Shown here one piece after another: positions 40,522-52,964 of a stretch of DNA of 64,000 nucleotides. The notes below the pieces were generated by a model that did no database searches, was not told the DNA's origin, and saw only the letters and a list, made by a program, of their open reading frames with translations. The stretch is from Lingula anatina (lineage: Eukaryota > Brachiopoda > Lingulata > Lingulida > Lingulidae), in the NCBI RefSeq assembly GCF_001039355.2, contig NW_019773513.1:1638250-1702249 (forward strand), in the 5' to 3' direction. Position numbers and translations under genes: made by a program. Every line of letters begins with the position of its first letter. Within the stretch, counting starts at the first letter, position 1.

Positions 40522-42624
40522 GTATTTTTATATTTCAAGAAAGGTGTTAGGTAGTGCCAGATTTAAAGATTGTCCTAACAGATACTTGATCAATATCGGA
40601 GCAAAAGTTCACACTCAGTCATGCAAACCCCCCCTGGCACAGCAGTGATATCAGACCTATTAGTACAGCCTCTCTGGCCTTTTCTGGAACCTTCTGTCCT
40701 GTGGTGATTAACAAGTGTGCTTTTAGTACTGCCCAGTTAATGGAAGAAAACTGAATCCCTAGCAAATTTAAAGGCAAACCTTTAAATCTTAATTTTTTTA
40801 TGTTTGTAATACTTCTATTATATATTTATTTATTTATTGGGGGGGGGGGGGGTGATAAAGTGATTGTTCATATATTGTTGGACTTCCATGTCATAGCATT
40901 CTGATAGGATATAGGACAATTTTTATTTGAAGGATACAGAAAAATTAGTTTGCAGTCGTTTTTGAACTTGGGGGAAACAAGGCATGTGGTGGTCATTTTT
41001 TAATTGCAGAGTGGCTGTGTTTAAAATGTTAAAGAGGAGGGATTCTCTTTTTAGGAAATGTTTAATGATATCCTAGAAGTTTGTTGATAGAAACAGCATA
41101 TATAGAATCATTACTGAGAAAGACAAGACCATTAGATTTTGTTATCATGTATTTGTTCTTGAATTATGAAGAAATTGGCAGCTCTCTCTTATACCATAGT
41201 CATGTACTGCTGGTAATTGCATTTTGCTAAAGAATATTGAACACATTGTATCTGGTGAGCTCCACGTGCATGGGCATCTGTGCTAGTCATAATAGTCAGC
41301 CTTTGGTTATATTTCTATTTAATTTATTTTACCATTGTATATATACATTTTCAAGACTATATCAGTTTCATGTATAATATTGTCAATTTGAAAAATATTA
41401 TGATCACCAGGTATGCAATTTGCCTATATCATAATCAGGAGTTAGGCTCACTTCAAGTTTTTCCAAAAATATTTTTTAAAAATCCAAAGACATAACATGC
41501 CCTAAATGGCTGTAAAATATCATGTGGGCCATAGGGGACAATTCTCTTATTAAGAACCCATTTATAACTAACCCAACCTTTCAGAAAAGAAACTGGAAAA
41601 ATGACTCTTTAACTGTATTTCAATTATCCTCTACAATGTTAAGCTGATACATCACATTCTGTTCCATATAGAGCTTGTGTGGTAAATACGTCTTATGTCT
41701 TTGCCTGCATTGTTATCCCTGTGAAAACCATTTTATCCCATTAGTATCCTGATCCCTCTATAAATCAGGCTTAAAACTTTCTGTAAAGCTATGCAAGTTA
41801 AAGCAGTTCTCTTTTGGACTTAATTATGGGACTTATCTGCAACTCCTTTTCATCAAGTCCCTCATTATTATAGATTGAATCAATAAGATTAACACAAAGA
41901 TGCAATTGGCTATGTCTGATGTTTTCCTGATTGTTTGTTTTGCTAGTGAGAACCTTACCTGAAGGGGTCAGGTAATGATATTGTGTGTTATAGACTGTTT
42001 GTAGTTTAAGGACCCTATAGCAGTGCACATAGAGCAGTATGAAGTGAATGGTATTTTTCTCACAGTGGAGTAAGTCGATGTTTTTGGAGGCACGACATCT
42101 AATTGAAACATAAAGTGTTAGTGTATGGAAGGAATTTTCTTTCTAATACCTATTTTCGCAAAAATGTTTTTCTAACTAAGAGTTTTTTCAACAGACATCT
42201 TGACACCCTGCTTAAAATCTAGCTATGGATTAGTTTGAAAATTGAAAAACAACTTAAAGAAAAGAGAGTAAAAATTGGGTACTTAATGTGTTACACCATG
42301 CCAAATTTTTATACAGACACATTCTGCATTAAAGCTAATCCTAGCTGAGGCCTATATTCCTATGACACTTTAAGTGGGCAAAGCATTTCATGCATAAGCA
42401 CCCTTGTGTAAGATATTCTGTTGAACACGACATATTCAACCATGCTTTTCTTTCTATGTAAGGACATGTGTCATTTTGTTGACTAGAAGGCTGTGAAATC
42501 CATTCATGGACTTGAGTGTCACAGTCTACAGTGTTAACACTGGCCCCTTGCCAAATGCCAGTAAAATATTTGTTGGGCCAGTATGTTCAGTTACTGGCCA
42601 CTTTCTGCTTTAGGCCACTAGATT

Positions 42625-43031
42625 CTTAGGTCCCATACCCATAGACACCATTGGTCTATGTGGATTGATCCAACTCTGTGGGGACCCTCGCTGAATGCAA
42701 TCAGCTTAACTTCATGACACTCCTCTTCCTGATATCAAGTAGAATACATAACAATCTGGTAGGTGATTATACGAGTGCCTTGGAAACAAGAGGAAGTGTA
42801 TTGTTCCAGTTAAGCTGGTTGCACTCAGCATGAGTCTCCACAGAGTCCCTGCAGAGTTGGATCATTCAGATAAGCTGATTGCACTCAGCATGAGTCTCCA
42901 CAGAGACCCTGCAAAGTTGGATCGTTCAGTTATGCTGATTGCACTCAGAGTGAGTCTCCACAGTCTCTGCAGAGTTGAATTACTCAGCATAGACCAATGG
43001 TGTCCATGGGAATGGGGTCTTGGACCCTAAG
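42625..43031. mobile_element. Fold-back element with 60-bp internal tandem repeats
   Basis: The outer arms are inverted repeats: left 42625-42660 contains GACACCATTGGTCTATG and the right arm contains its complement, CATAGACCAATGGTGTC (42986-43002). Inside the right arm are three tandem 60-bp units (42811-42870, 42871-42930, 42931-42987), each with GATTGCACTCAG and GAGTCTCCACAG words. One shortened unit in reverse orientation lies in the left arm (42663-42709). The period is a multiple of three, which produces a spurious open frame on the plus strand. This resembles a fold-back or MITE-type transposon whose right arm expanded by tandem duplication. Confidence 0.8.
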
Positions 43032-46000
43032 GGCCCAAAAAGACATGAAGGATAAGAATATTTTAACAAAGACTGATGTTAGATATAAAAGTTTTGTGGT
43101 GTTCTTATGTTCCTGCAATAGTTTCTATCAATGATTGTTGGAGTATGATTTTTAGAAAGATTTTAGTTGAGCTGTTTGAATCACTTTGGACTCTTGTAAA
43201 AGATGCAATAGCTATTGATTTATTGTTATGTCTTACACTTGAGTAAGAGTGAATGGCTTATTCAACAGTTTTTAGATCCTGTTTCTATTTTACTCATTAA
43301 CCACTTTTGTAAAGTGTTATAAATGAAGAAAAGCTGTCCTTATAGCAAGAACTGTAAAATTTACAAGATGTTCTCAAATACATTTTAGTTTTGTTTCTAG
43401 TAGTTGTTTACACTTTGTGCTCTTGTAACCTTTGTATAGTTTGATAGGCAATCTTTCATTTGGTACATGCACCAAGAGCATAATTCCTGATTCTTGTTTC
43501 ATTAACAGACAAGAAATTGATAGTGTCAGTCAATGAGCTCCATGTTGTTTTAAAAAAGTATTACCCTTGAGTGTTGCAGCTCATACAAATTGGTTCATAA
43601 CAGGCTTATCCAATAAATATAATCACTTCAGTCAGAGTGGGATGAAGATGCTCTTTATGTCTTCGTGGATCTAGCCTAATTATCATCAATTGGTTCAGGT
43701 TGCACTCAGCTGCTCATAAGTATTGGTAAATAGCTTGTGTAATGTAGTTCAGGTGCTTAAAGCTAACACACACCTTGCAGTGCAAGATGTTAGCCATGTG
43801 AAACAACATTATTAATGCTTTTCATTTCCTCGATTTATCAATAGTCTGTAGGGTATAAAAATTTGGAGTAAGAAAAAGTAGCGATGTGGAGCAGTTGAAG
43901 TTAGTTGTCTGATGGATGTCCAGGAATTTCGTAGCCTAATGCTATAAATGCCTTATGCAGTCCTTAGATGCATTCCATAACTATAATAAATTCCACACTA
44001 AGGAAGATTTGCCACATGTTTTCACTACTGTCTTCTGATACCTGCAGTATGTTGATCCAAATTTGGACGATTTGCGTATAAAATATTTTGGAATGTTTCC
44101 TAATAATTGCCCTCCCCCATCTCTAAAGTGTTTTATGAGTCCCACCTAAATATTCTGCAAAATAGCTTGAATAAGTTAGAGAAAAGAAAGATAGTCTTAT
44201 ATTTTAGTTGCAGCACATCAGATTTGCAGTACAGCATTTTGTGTGTGTGTGTGTGTGGTTGTGTGTGCGTGCATGTGTGGGTGGTGCATTCATGTACATG
44301 TGTTGGGGTGCATATGTTGGGGGCATGGCTGTGTGTACATTGATTTTAAATGGTTATGAGATAAAATTCTGTGAACTGCCGTATGGAAGACTGACTGCTT
44401 AATCATTATAACGTGCTTTGGTATTGCTTCTGGCCACCTGCCCTGGTGGTAATATTTAACCTGAAGTGAGTTGTGGTTAAGCTTTATGCATGTTTGTTAT
44501 GTGACCTTTATTCCTTTTTTTCCTGGAAAATTTATCTTGGTTTTGTCGTTCAAGATTAAAATTGGATTGTACAGAAATGGGTTAAGATCTGATAAGGAAG
44601 GTTGTTCTGACATGAGTCTTCCCACTGAAATCCAGAAGATGAATATTGGGTTTAGATGTAAGAAAGCTAGTTACAAAGATAATTGTCTTCTTACAGTGGT
44701 GATTGGCACACACTGAATTTCATGCATAAATACAGTAATGTCTCAATCTTTTCAATGGGGGGAAATTCTGATTTTTCAAGATACTGTATTTTTAAGTCAT
44801 CATTTCTTAAGATTGGAACATTTCTATTGAGTTGAAGCAACAAAATTGAAAAGCAGGATACCCTTTAGTCCGTTTTTATATAATAAAAGCACCAAAAGTG
44901 CAATACAGAATATAATTTTAATGATTCCAAAATCATGTATCTGAATGATTAATCATTTTTCACCATTGAAAAGATGGACTTATTATCATACCTTCCTGTT
45001 CCTACTGCTTTTTTTTGTCTATATGAGAGGTGCAATGGTAATAATGAGTTGCAACATGTTAAGTAGTTGGAAAATTCATCATAGAGTTGAGTCAAAGATT
45101 GAGGGACTGGTCACTTTCTCGGCTCAAAAACCAGTTAGGCCTCGACTTGTACAAAGTAACTTTTAATGTAAGGGTCATTGGCAAGGGTTTTTGTTGTAGG
45201 ATATGATTATGAAAGACATCCCATGACCACAAGGAATTATATATAGACCAGTGTCTACCATATTGCAAGCTGGACATATAATTGAATGTAATGAAATCTT
45301 AACATGTATTCTGATTATTGCAAGGCAATGTTAGTATCACACCTAGAATCATGCTCATAGTTTTCATACTCCTTTCTGTTTATGTTTGCATGGCACCTGT
45401 ATATGCACAAACAGTTGGCTTTCATGTAAGTACAGCTTTTATCCACAACCAGTTGTGTATATTTTGATGGCATTTTCTGAGGAACACCTATTACAGTTTG
45501 CTATAAATGTTTTTAAAAGATTGCTAGGGACTGTGTGTATACTTGATGTTTATGTCCAGAATTGCTGAAAATTGGACTTGCCTTTTTAGAGCTCTGTTAC
45601 TGTTTTAAACATTTTGAGACTTGGATAATTAATTGGACAGTGTGTGCAAAGGGCTGTTGGTGAGCACTGAAGTTTTTAAAGAACTGTATACCCCAGTGAA
45701 TACCTACAATAGCTACTTCAAACTGTAGATTTATACAATCAAAATAAATGTATTTAGAAATGTTTCACAGTTATCACCTGGAAAAAAAAGGGTTAATGAG
45801 CACCAGGTTAAGAGCATGCATTCAACCATGAGCTTCTGAAGCCTGACCATCTCCAGTTTTGTTACTATTAAAAGCTTCCATCCATCCTCACCTGTGTCCA
45901 GTGCTGGTCAGTGGTGGCAATTAGCACTACCTGGCTAGACTCCCAACTGTGTTCATAGCTTGCTTTAGTATAAAACCTCATCTATAAATGGCAGTTGTCA

Positions 46001-49000
46001 TGACTACTATTTTAATTTTCTGCTATGTCTGTCAAGACATCACTGCAAACCCACTAGTTCAGTACTGTTTTTTTTTTCTTTAAATAGTACCAATATTGAA
46101 TTGTGGAATTGATGGACACACAACATTTCATCGTCCATTTGACTAAATAAGAAAGAAATCCCTTCTACTTTATATTTATTTCTTGCCAATTTCAGTCAAT
46201 AAACATGTTTCTTGGTGTCATGGTTCTAAGTGCATTATGTTGTCCAGGATATTTGAGTAAGATTTATTTGTGAGTAAATAGCCAGAAATAATGAGCCAGT
46301 TAATTTTTTACTTTTTATCTTTATGCACTAAAATAGATGGATGTAAGATAAACTCATCTAGAAAAGTTGTTTTTTTAGAAATTGTAAATTGAGTTTATAG
46401 GGATAAGGTGCTAGATAGAGCTGCAAAATACTCTATGAAATGGATTTTATTTATACATGCATATATTTCTCTGCTGCCCCTTGAATGTCAACTTCCATCT
46501 TATTCAATCAAAACAATGTATGCAAACATGTTTTCAAAGATTTTTTGAATTTTGGTGGTTTCCACTGAATCATGAGATCTGTGTTTTCTTGAGTATGTTC
46601 TGTAAAGCAGCTCTTGGAATATTGATATTATGTAAAAAAGATATATAATCAAGAAAGCCCAAGGAGGTTCCAACCTCCCTTGAGACTCCATTACTGCATC
46701 ATCTGTGTAGGCAGTTTCTTTGGCATATAGACAACGCTTCTACTGAGAATTCAACATTTTGGAAGATTTTTTTTATTTGACGGAGGACAGAGCCAAGATA
46801 AAGGCTTTAAAGATACTGGGGACTTGTGGGGGTAAAGGGGGCATGGAAAGGTTAATAAAAGCTTTTTTTCTTGGGAATTCCTACTGGGTTATTTTGTGGT
46901 TCCGTACTGTGAAAAATGAATGAGAATTCAGTGTGGTATTTGTGGTGTTGAGTCTTTAAAATAGACCAGAAAACCATACGTAGATTTTCTCAACCTTTAA
47001 CCTTTACTTTTAGTGCCCGTTTCCTTTGTCCTTTTAACTTTTTATATGCAGACGTTTTTGTCAATATTTTGAGGTAATTTGAAAAGCAGCAGGCCATTTC
47101 ATTTTATTAGAAAGGAGCAGCATAAGTGTTTTTTTATTTGCTGGTTAGTACTAAATATTAAATCATACCTGGGTTTAATTGAAGTCTATTAGGGTTCCTG
47201 CTGTAGCAAAATTCGATTAAATTTTTCAAATTTTACTTGTCATTTTGTCGTATTTGAAGGCATTGTTTAGTCAGTTAAACTGTACCCCTCTTTTATGTCA
47301 AATTTGCCTGTTGTTGAGGTGAACATTTCTAGACTTATAAAGTATTTAAATTTATTTCACCATCCAGTCTGTCTAGACATCATTCTTTTTTAAAAATCTC
47401 TTTGATTTGTCTCTTTATTTGCCATCTTTGATGTCTGGTGGTCTTTTTCCATGCAATTTATATATAGTTAATTCCCCTTACAAAAGTTTGATTATTTCAA
47501 CACACCAAGGATGGTTAATGGCTTTTTAATAAGATCAGGGAATTTTCAGATATAGAAACTCCTGATGACTCTGATTAATTACGTTCCTACAAGATAGGGT
47601 GTAAAATGTTTATGTCAACAGCGTATTTATTTATTTATACCGATTATTTTGAGAAGGGGGGATCCTTTAAGGTGCATATAGGGCATGGAAACCTCTCCTT
47701 AAAGAAGGATCAAATAACAATATTCACATGGATGTTCATTAGGAAATATACCGTCCAGACTGAAAAGCACCAAGGAACCATACTATTGTGATAATGTAAC
47801 AATAACAGTAATAATAATAGTTCGGTTCACATTAAACAAATCTATTGTTGTATGTAGATTTTAGTTGTGGAATTCTGTTGTTACCTTGTGTTGACAAATG
47901 CAGTAAATGCTGCTCATGTGCAGGCAGGGGCATTTTGATTTTAGGTTGGTGCACATCCATTGTGCTGAGATGTGCGTGTTTCTCATCTGAGGCATCTTTT
48001 GTGCACTTGGCTCTACTGGTACAGTACAGACTATTTCTAGTAATTTTTTTATTAACTTATATTTGCATAGAGTGCTGGTTCCACAACATGAGGGCCATAG
48101 GGAAGATAAATTTGATATTTACCATGCTTTTACCCTCAATAAATACACATTGATAAATAATGAATATATTAACCAGATTCAATGCAAACATAGCACTTGA
48201 CCTTATCATATTTATTTAAGTTCTCTATTGGTTCACTTTAAACAAAGCAGGATAATGTATTATAGTATAAGGATAACAGTAAATTTGGAAATGGTACAAT
48301 TCATTGCTTTGTCATAAAAGGGGACTGTTTAACTTTGGGAAAACCCAAAATACCTGAATTCAGATTTTTATTATTATTATTTTTTTTTTTTGGGGGGGGG
48401 GGGGTGCGTACTATCAGGTGTTTTGACTTTTACCAGGTACAAAATTTTTATTAATTTTCTTAAAGTGAATTGCGTGTATTTGAACTTATCAATTTAATTC
48501 AACTGTAATTCCAAAACAAGTTTTTTTTTGTAAATGATATGTATTGTATAGCTCAGCAATTACAGTGAGTTCCAGATTGTGTTGCCTAGCTGTGCAGCTA
48601 ATGCCCTTTGCTTGGGATTAACTTGCCTTTTTTAGAGCCTTTGCTGTGTTAAAACATCTTGAAAGAGCTTGTATGTTATTAAAAACTGACAAAATCAATG
48701 AATTTTACAAGTGTTGAAATGGAAGCCAGCTGATGTCAGTTGCTGTATTATAGTATTGCAAAAAACATTTATTGACCAATCTAAACCAAATTTGAAAACA
48801 TTTAAAGGATTGCCGTAATTAAAACAGTAAGTGCATGCGACTGGTGTTTACCTGGCATATTTACCTAACCCATGCAATATTGATCAGTAATTTGAGTGAT
48901 TGGTCAAACTAACACAGAGGTGGCTTGTCAGGGGAATGCAAACATCAGGCTAGAAATTAACAACCTAAATCTTTTATCAATATTATCAGATTTAAAAAAC

Positions 49001-50684
49001 TGATGGGAATGATTGTTAATAGAACTAAGGCATTGAGGAATTTGTTAGAAGCAGGTGTAGATAATGCAGACATTAAAGTATTAAGTCTCACCACAGAGTG
49101 TGTGCAAAATGACATTTTGTTGCCTTAATGCTGTATACTAAGTGGCACAATTTTTTTTTTTTGCCACAGACTTTGGTGAAAATTGAATAATATTTCATTT
49201 GGACTTTGAGACTCAAGGTTATAAAAAAATTGATACTGCAATACTCAATTACAGCAGTGTCAGCAGAAGACATTTAGATGTTTTTGACATCCTATTTTCG
49301 ACTCGAACATATAATTCGATAAAAATAAATATGTATGACAAAATCTTGTATCTCATGCTGGCAGGATGTAGGAGTGCGTTAAAGTGTTGTGCGTCTAGGG
49401 AGGCTAGAAGCACAGCTCAAATTGAGCTATCCCCAATTGGAAGCGGAGTATGTATTGACTTCAAAAGATGCAAGCAGAAAGAAGTAGCGTAGATGTGTAA
49501 GCTGCAGGGGCATGGCTCTAAGGGGTAAACAGGCTTTGTCGCTATAAGGAGGTCCTTTCAACGGGCAAGGTACCAATTTAGAGTTGAATAGAGATTGGTT
49601 TTCATTCTATTTGGCTGTACATTAAGAAAACCAACAGGTATTAATTGTCAGCAATATGAAGTTATTTGTTTATGAAGTAACCTGTGTTAAAGAAATTTGA
49701 AACAACGTCTGACCTTATTGACTACACAGAAGGTAATGAAAATAGTTCCTTTAACATGTTGAATGTATACATTCACACCTTTAGGCTTTTAATAAACAGT
49801 TAAATGTCAGGTGGAAAAAGATAAAGAAAATAGTAGATTTTGCATAATGAATTTAATCCATTGGTTGAAATAAGATAGATTGAGTTTGTTTTCATTCATA
49901 GTGCAGAACAATCAATATTATTTTTTGGTTAAATAACATTTAATGGAGTATTTCATAGTTTTCTAACCTGGAGGGGAAGCAAATACTGTAAGTTTTGTAT
50001 GATATTTGGAAAAATACTCAGTGGATGTCAGCCGGTATGAATTAAACACGTATTTCATGTTTCCTTCACAAATTGGTACTTTTCAGCTGCCTTCGGTAAT
50101 GAACCAGAAATCTATTCATTAGGAAGCTTTTCATCGTCCAGCATAGCTTTTTAATATCTACATACAGTCCTATTTTTTTTTCCTGAAAATTCTCAGCACC
50201 TGGACTTCGTTCTGTAACTGGTAAGAATTTAATGCATATTGAAAAGGCGTAAAATGCAATGGACTAGTTGTCTGGACTGTTTTTTCGGATGGTATCATTA
50301 GCACCCACTAAGGATGAAGCTGAATTAATCAACATGATTGGTGAGATTTTAATGCCTGTCATTCACTGCTGTGCTGCATCAACATCTCGTCTTGGGCTTG
50401 TAATACCTGAAACAGGAATAGAACACTTTATCCATTTACTTAATTGAGGCAACAACGCAGCAGTGACAGTACTGGATGGAAGTGGGTGGACTGGCCCAAC
50501 ACGGTGATCATACATCTTTCTAAACACTACTGGGATATGGTCAGATGTATAAGTTTTGTTTTCAGTTATTACATACCTTGACAAGATTACCGGTGTACGT
50601 AGCGTATCATGCTACTAAACATCTCTCCTCCTACGTGTAGATATCTGTTGTACACAAAGTACTATAACACTTTTTGGTATGTAG
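43032..50684. other. Non-coding stretch, no supported gene
   Basis: AT-rich sequence with short open frames only. A poly-G run interrupts a T-rich tract at about 48393-48404. A minus-strand frame at 50363-50584 includes a good acceptor (CTGTTTCAG) before its last 14 codons and could hide a terminal exon, but no partner exon or family is recognisable. Confidence 0.5.
44238..44336. repeat. GT-rich degenerate simple sequence
   Basis: About 100 bp dominated by TGTG with scattered CATG and GGGG interruptions; an old, diverged microsatellite. Confidence 0.8.
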
Positions 50685-50902
50685 GCAGAATGTGACAAAT
50701 TGTTCAAGTGTACATTCTTTGAATAGAAGTAACAACACTGAGAATATGTATACCCATGGTGCAAACCACACCTCAGAAGAAGCTCTCCCACTGGAGACTC
50801 AGTATGCCCACTTCCAGGAGCCGTGGACTTTTAGAGGGATGCTCATCAAGTTTTGCCAACACTGTATCATAGATTGCGTAGTTTCCTGCTTCTGTAAACA
50901 AG
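50685..50902 (+). CDS. Candidate alternative first exon of a KCNIP-type gene (Cys-rich N-terminus)
   Basis: ATG at 50746 opens 52 codons ending CAA G|GTAGGT, in phase 1. An in-frame TAA lies upstream (50665-50667). A possible acceptor TATGTAG ends near 50684, so the exon may also be internal. The peptide begins MYTHGANHTSEEALPL and ends in a hydrophobic, cysteine-rich helix (RGMLIKFCQHC, then VVSCFCKQ). The known alternative N-termini of vertebrate KChIP2/3/4 also carry a basic, Cys-rich, palmitoylated segment just before the common EF-hand core, and the core exon is entered in a matching phase. Assignment rests on phase, composition and gene order, not on residue identity. The alternative is an unrelated gene or a chance frame. 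Confidence 0.4.
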
Positions 50903-52292
50903 GTAGGTATTGTGATACTTCAGCATTGCCTTAATTTTTGACATACGTTTTTGGTTGATGCACGTGATTCTACGGTGATCAGCATGTATACGTGTGTGTG
51001 TGTTGTGATTTTGGTAGTAAAGGCCTAAAAGTGAAGATATATTTTGCTCCTAGGTGTAAACTGTTAACTAAATGAAATATTCATATGCAATTTAAGTTGA
51101 TTTCCCCATGCAGTCAGTGTGATTTACAATTACTTTTACAGAATAAGATTCATGACTTTTGATAGAACTTGATTTATCAGACATTGGGTTATCTTTATTG
51201 GCAGTTCGAGTTGCCTGTATAAAGTGCAAAGAGCTTTGTTAGCAATTTGTAGTGGGAGGGATCAGGCAATGCGATGCTAGTTTTTCAAGGTGTATTATGC
51301 CAACTTTAAGTACTTAGAATTTAAGTGTAGCCATTCTAGTAGTTTTTGTAACATTTCGTACAAATGATAAGATGCCAATTTGATGACCTTTGCACACTCA
51401 AAAAGAAATGCAAGACTTAGTATAGAAACAAGACATTTGTAAACAAAGCATAATAAATAAATAAAAAATATATATTTTATGCCTTTTTTAATTTAATAGT
51501 TATCAATTTTACGGCATCTTGCAGAACTTGATATGTTTAATGACAATTAAGCTGAACTAAGAGATTATTCCATGGGTTTCAGCAGTCTTTTTAGTCTTTA
51601 TTCAAGCAAATTGGCTTTCACCTATCTTGGCCTAGTTACCTATCTGCCTGCCTTATAAAAAGTTTTCAAATTTCTAACACGCACCGTTAGTGCTATTGTA
51701 AACGGACTAACACAAACGTTGTAATCTAGATGTTGAAGTCTCATTCTGCTGCATCTCTAATCATGCAGAATGTCAATTTGTCTAATCATTATCCTTGAAC
51801 AAGACCCACTAATGGAAATTGATCTCTCATGCCATGTAATGCTGTTTGATGCTCAAAGACAATCATTTGCAATAGGCCTGCAAGTGTGAGAATGATGCAA
51901 AGTGGAAGAACTTTGATTGAAAAAGCGAAATGATGATAACTAAGTAATGATTTTTCTTTATCCAGAACTAGTGAGTTAACACTGCTGAGATGCTCTGGAT
52001 ATGACGGAAAGATTCAGAGAATGTATTTACGAGATTGTTCCAGGATCAGCACTTCCTATAAATTGTTTGAAGTTGACATAGGTCCATAAACAACATTAGG
52101 ATAACATTTAACCATTGCAGTCCTCAGTGCCCTGACAATTTATAGCTTCATAAGAAAATGTCAAGGTGAATATTTACGCACCACTACTAGGTGAGGCTAT
52201 TTGTGAAGAAGACAGTAGTGTGTTATCTTTTCATCTGTGTATTTTGGTAGATTTTGAAAAATACAAAAGATTATCTATATTAGATCCAAGGG

Positions 52293-52448
52293 AAATATTT
52301 TTCAGTGAGACATTGCCCTTAAGGCAAATGGCAAATAAAAAAGAAAAAATACCACAAACATCTAAAACCTGAGAAGAGGTAAAATATTTTTCAGTGAGAC
52401 ATTGCCCTTAAGGCAAATGGGAAATAAAAAAGAAAAATACCACAAACA
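52293..52448. repeat. Recent tandem duplication, 89-bp period
   Basis: Units 52293-52381 and 52382-52448 share a GTGAGACATTGCCCTTAAGG segment and flanks with few changes; the second is truncated. The part missing from the second unit (52358-52384, ACATCTAAAACCTGAGAAGA plus GGTAAAA) recurs exactly at 54363-54389. Confidence 0.9.
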
Positions 52449-52751
52449 ATAGTCGTCCTTATGAACCCCTCCTACCCAAAATAAAGAGAATGTGGGGAGC
52501 AGTTGTCCATACCCTTACAGCCGATCAGCGTTTGTGGAATGAGACAATGCATATTTTTTTCAGTGTCATTCTCAAAAATTTACCACTTGATATTTATTGT
52601 CTGAAGTGATTCATGCAAGTTATGCCGTAGCATTCATAAGAAAATGGACAAAGTTTCGGGGACAAAAACTGCTGTATAACTAAATCAGCAAGACTCGCTT
52701 TGATATTGCTGTATTAGAACCAACCAAAAGGTGTATCTTATATCATTAGCT

Positions 52752-52783
52752 GAATAATAATAATAATTATTATTATTATTGTT
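52752..52783. repeat. (AAT)n/(ATT)n palindromic triplet repeat
   Basis: About five AAT units run directly into five ATT units, so the tract is a perfect inverted repeat able to form a hairpin or cruciform. Confidence 0.85.
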
Positions 52784-52920
52784 ACCACTATACCATGGTT
52801 GTGCCTGTTGCATGCCACTATGTACATTTACAGTACATGCCTGTCGCATACCATTATGCCACAGTTTCAAAATAAAACATCACCATGCAACTACTGTATT
52901 GGCTACAGCACCAAGCATCC

Positions 52921-52921
<1 letters not shown>

Positions 52922-52959
<38 letters not shown>

Positions 52960-52964
52960 TGTGG
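52922..52964. repeat. (GT)n microsatellite
   Basis: About 21 TG dinucleotides with one TA interruption. Confidence 0.95.

Noticed and set aside
42830-43030. Plus-strand 66-codon frame with internal peptide repeats
   Set aside because: Produced by 60-bp tandem repeats in a fold-back element; the period is a multiple of three, which keeps a spurious frame open.
50363-50584. Minus-strand 73-codon frame with an internal CTGTTTCAG acceptor
   Set aside because: Composition is protein-like, but there is no recognised family or partner exon.
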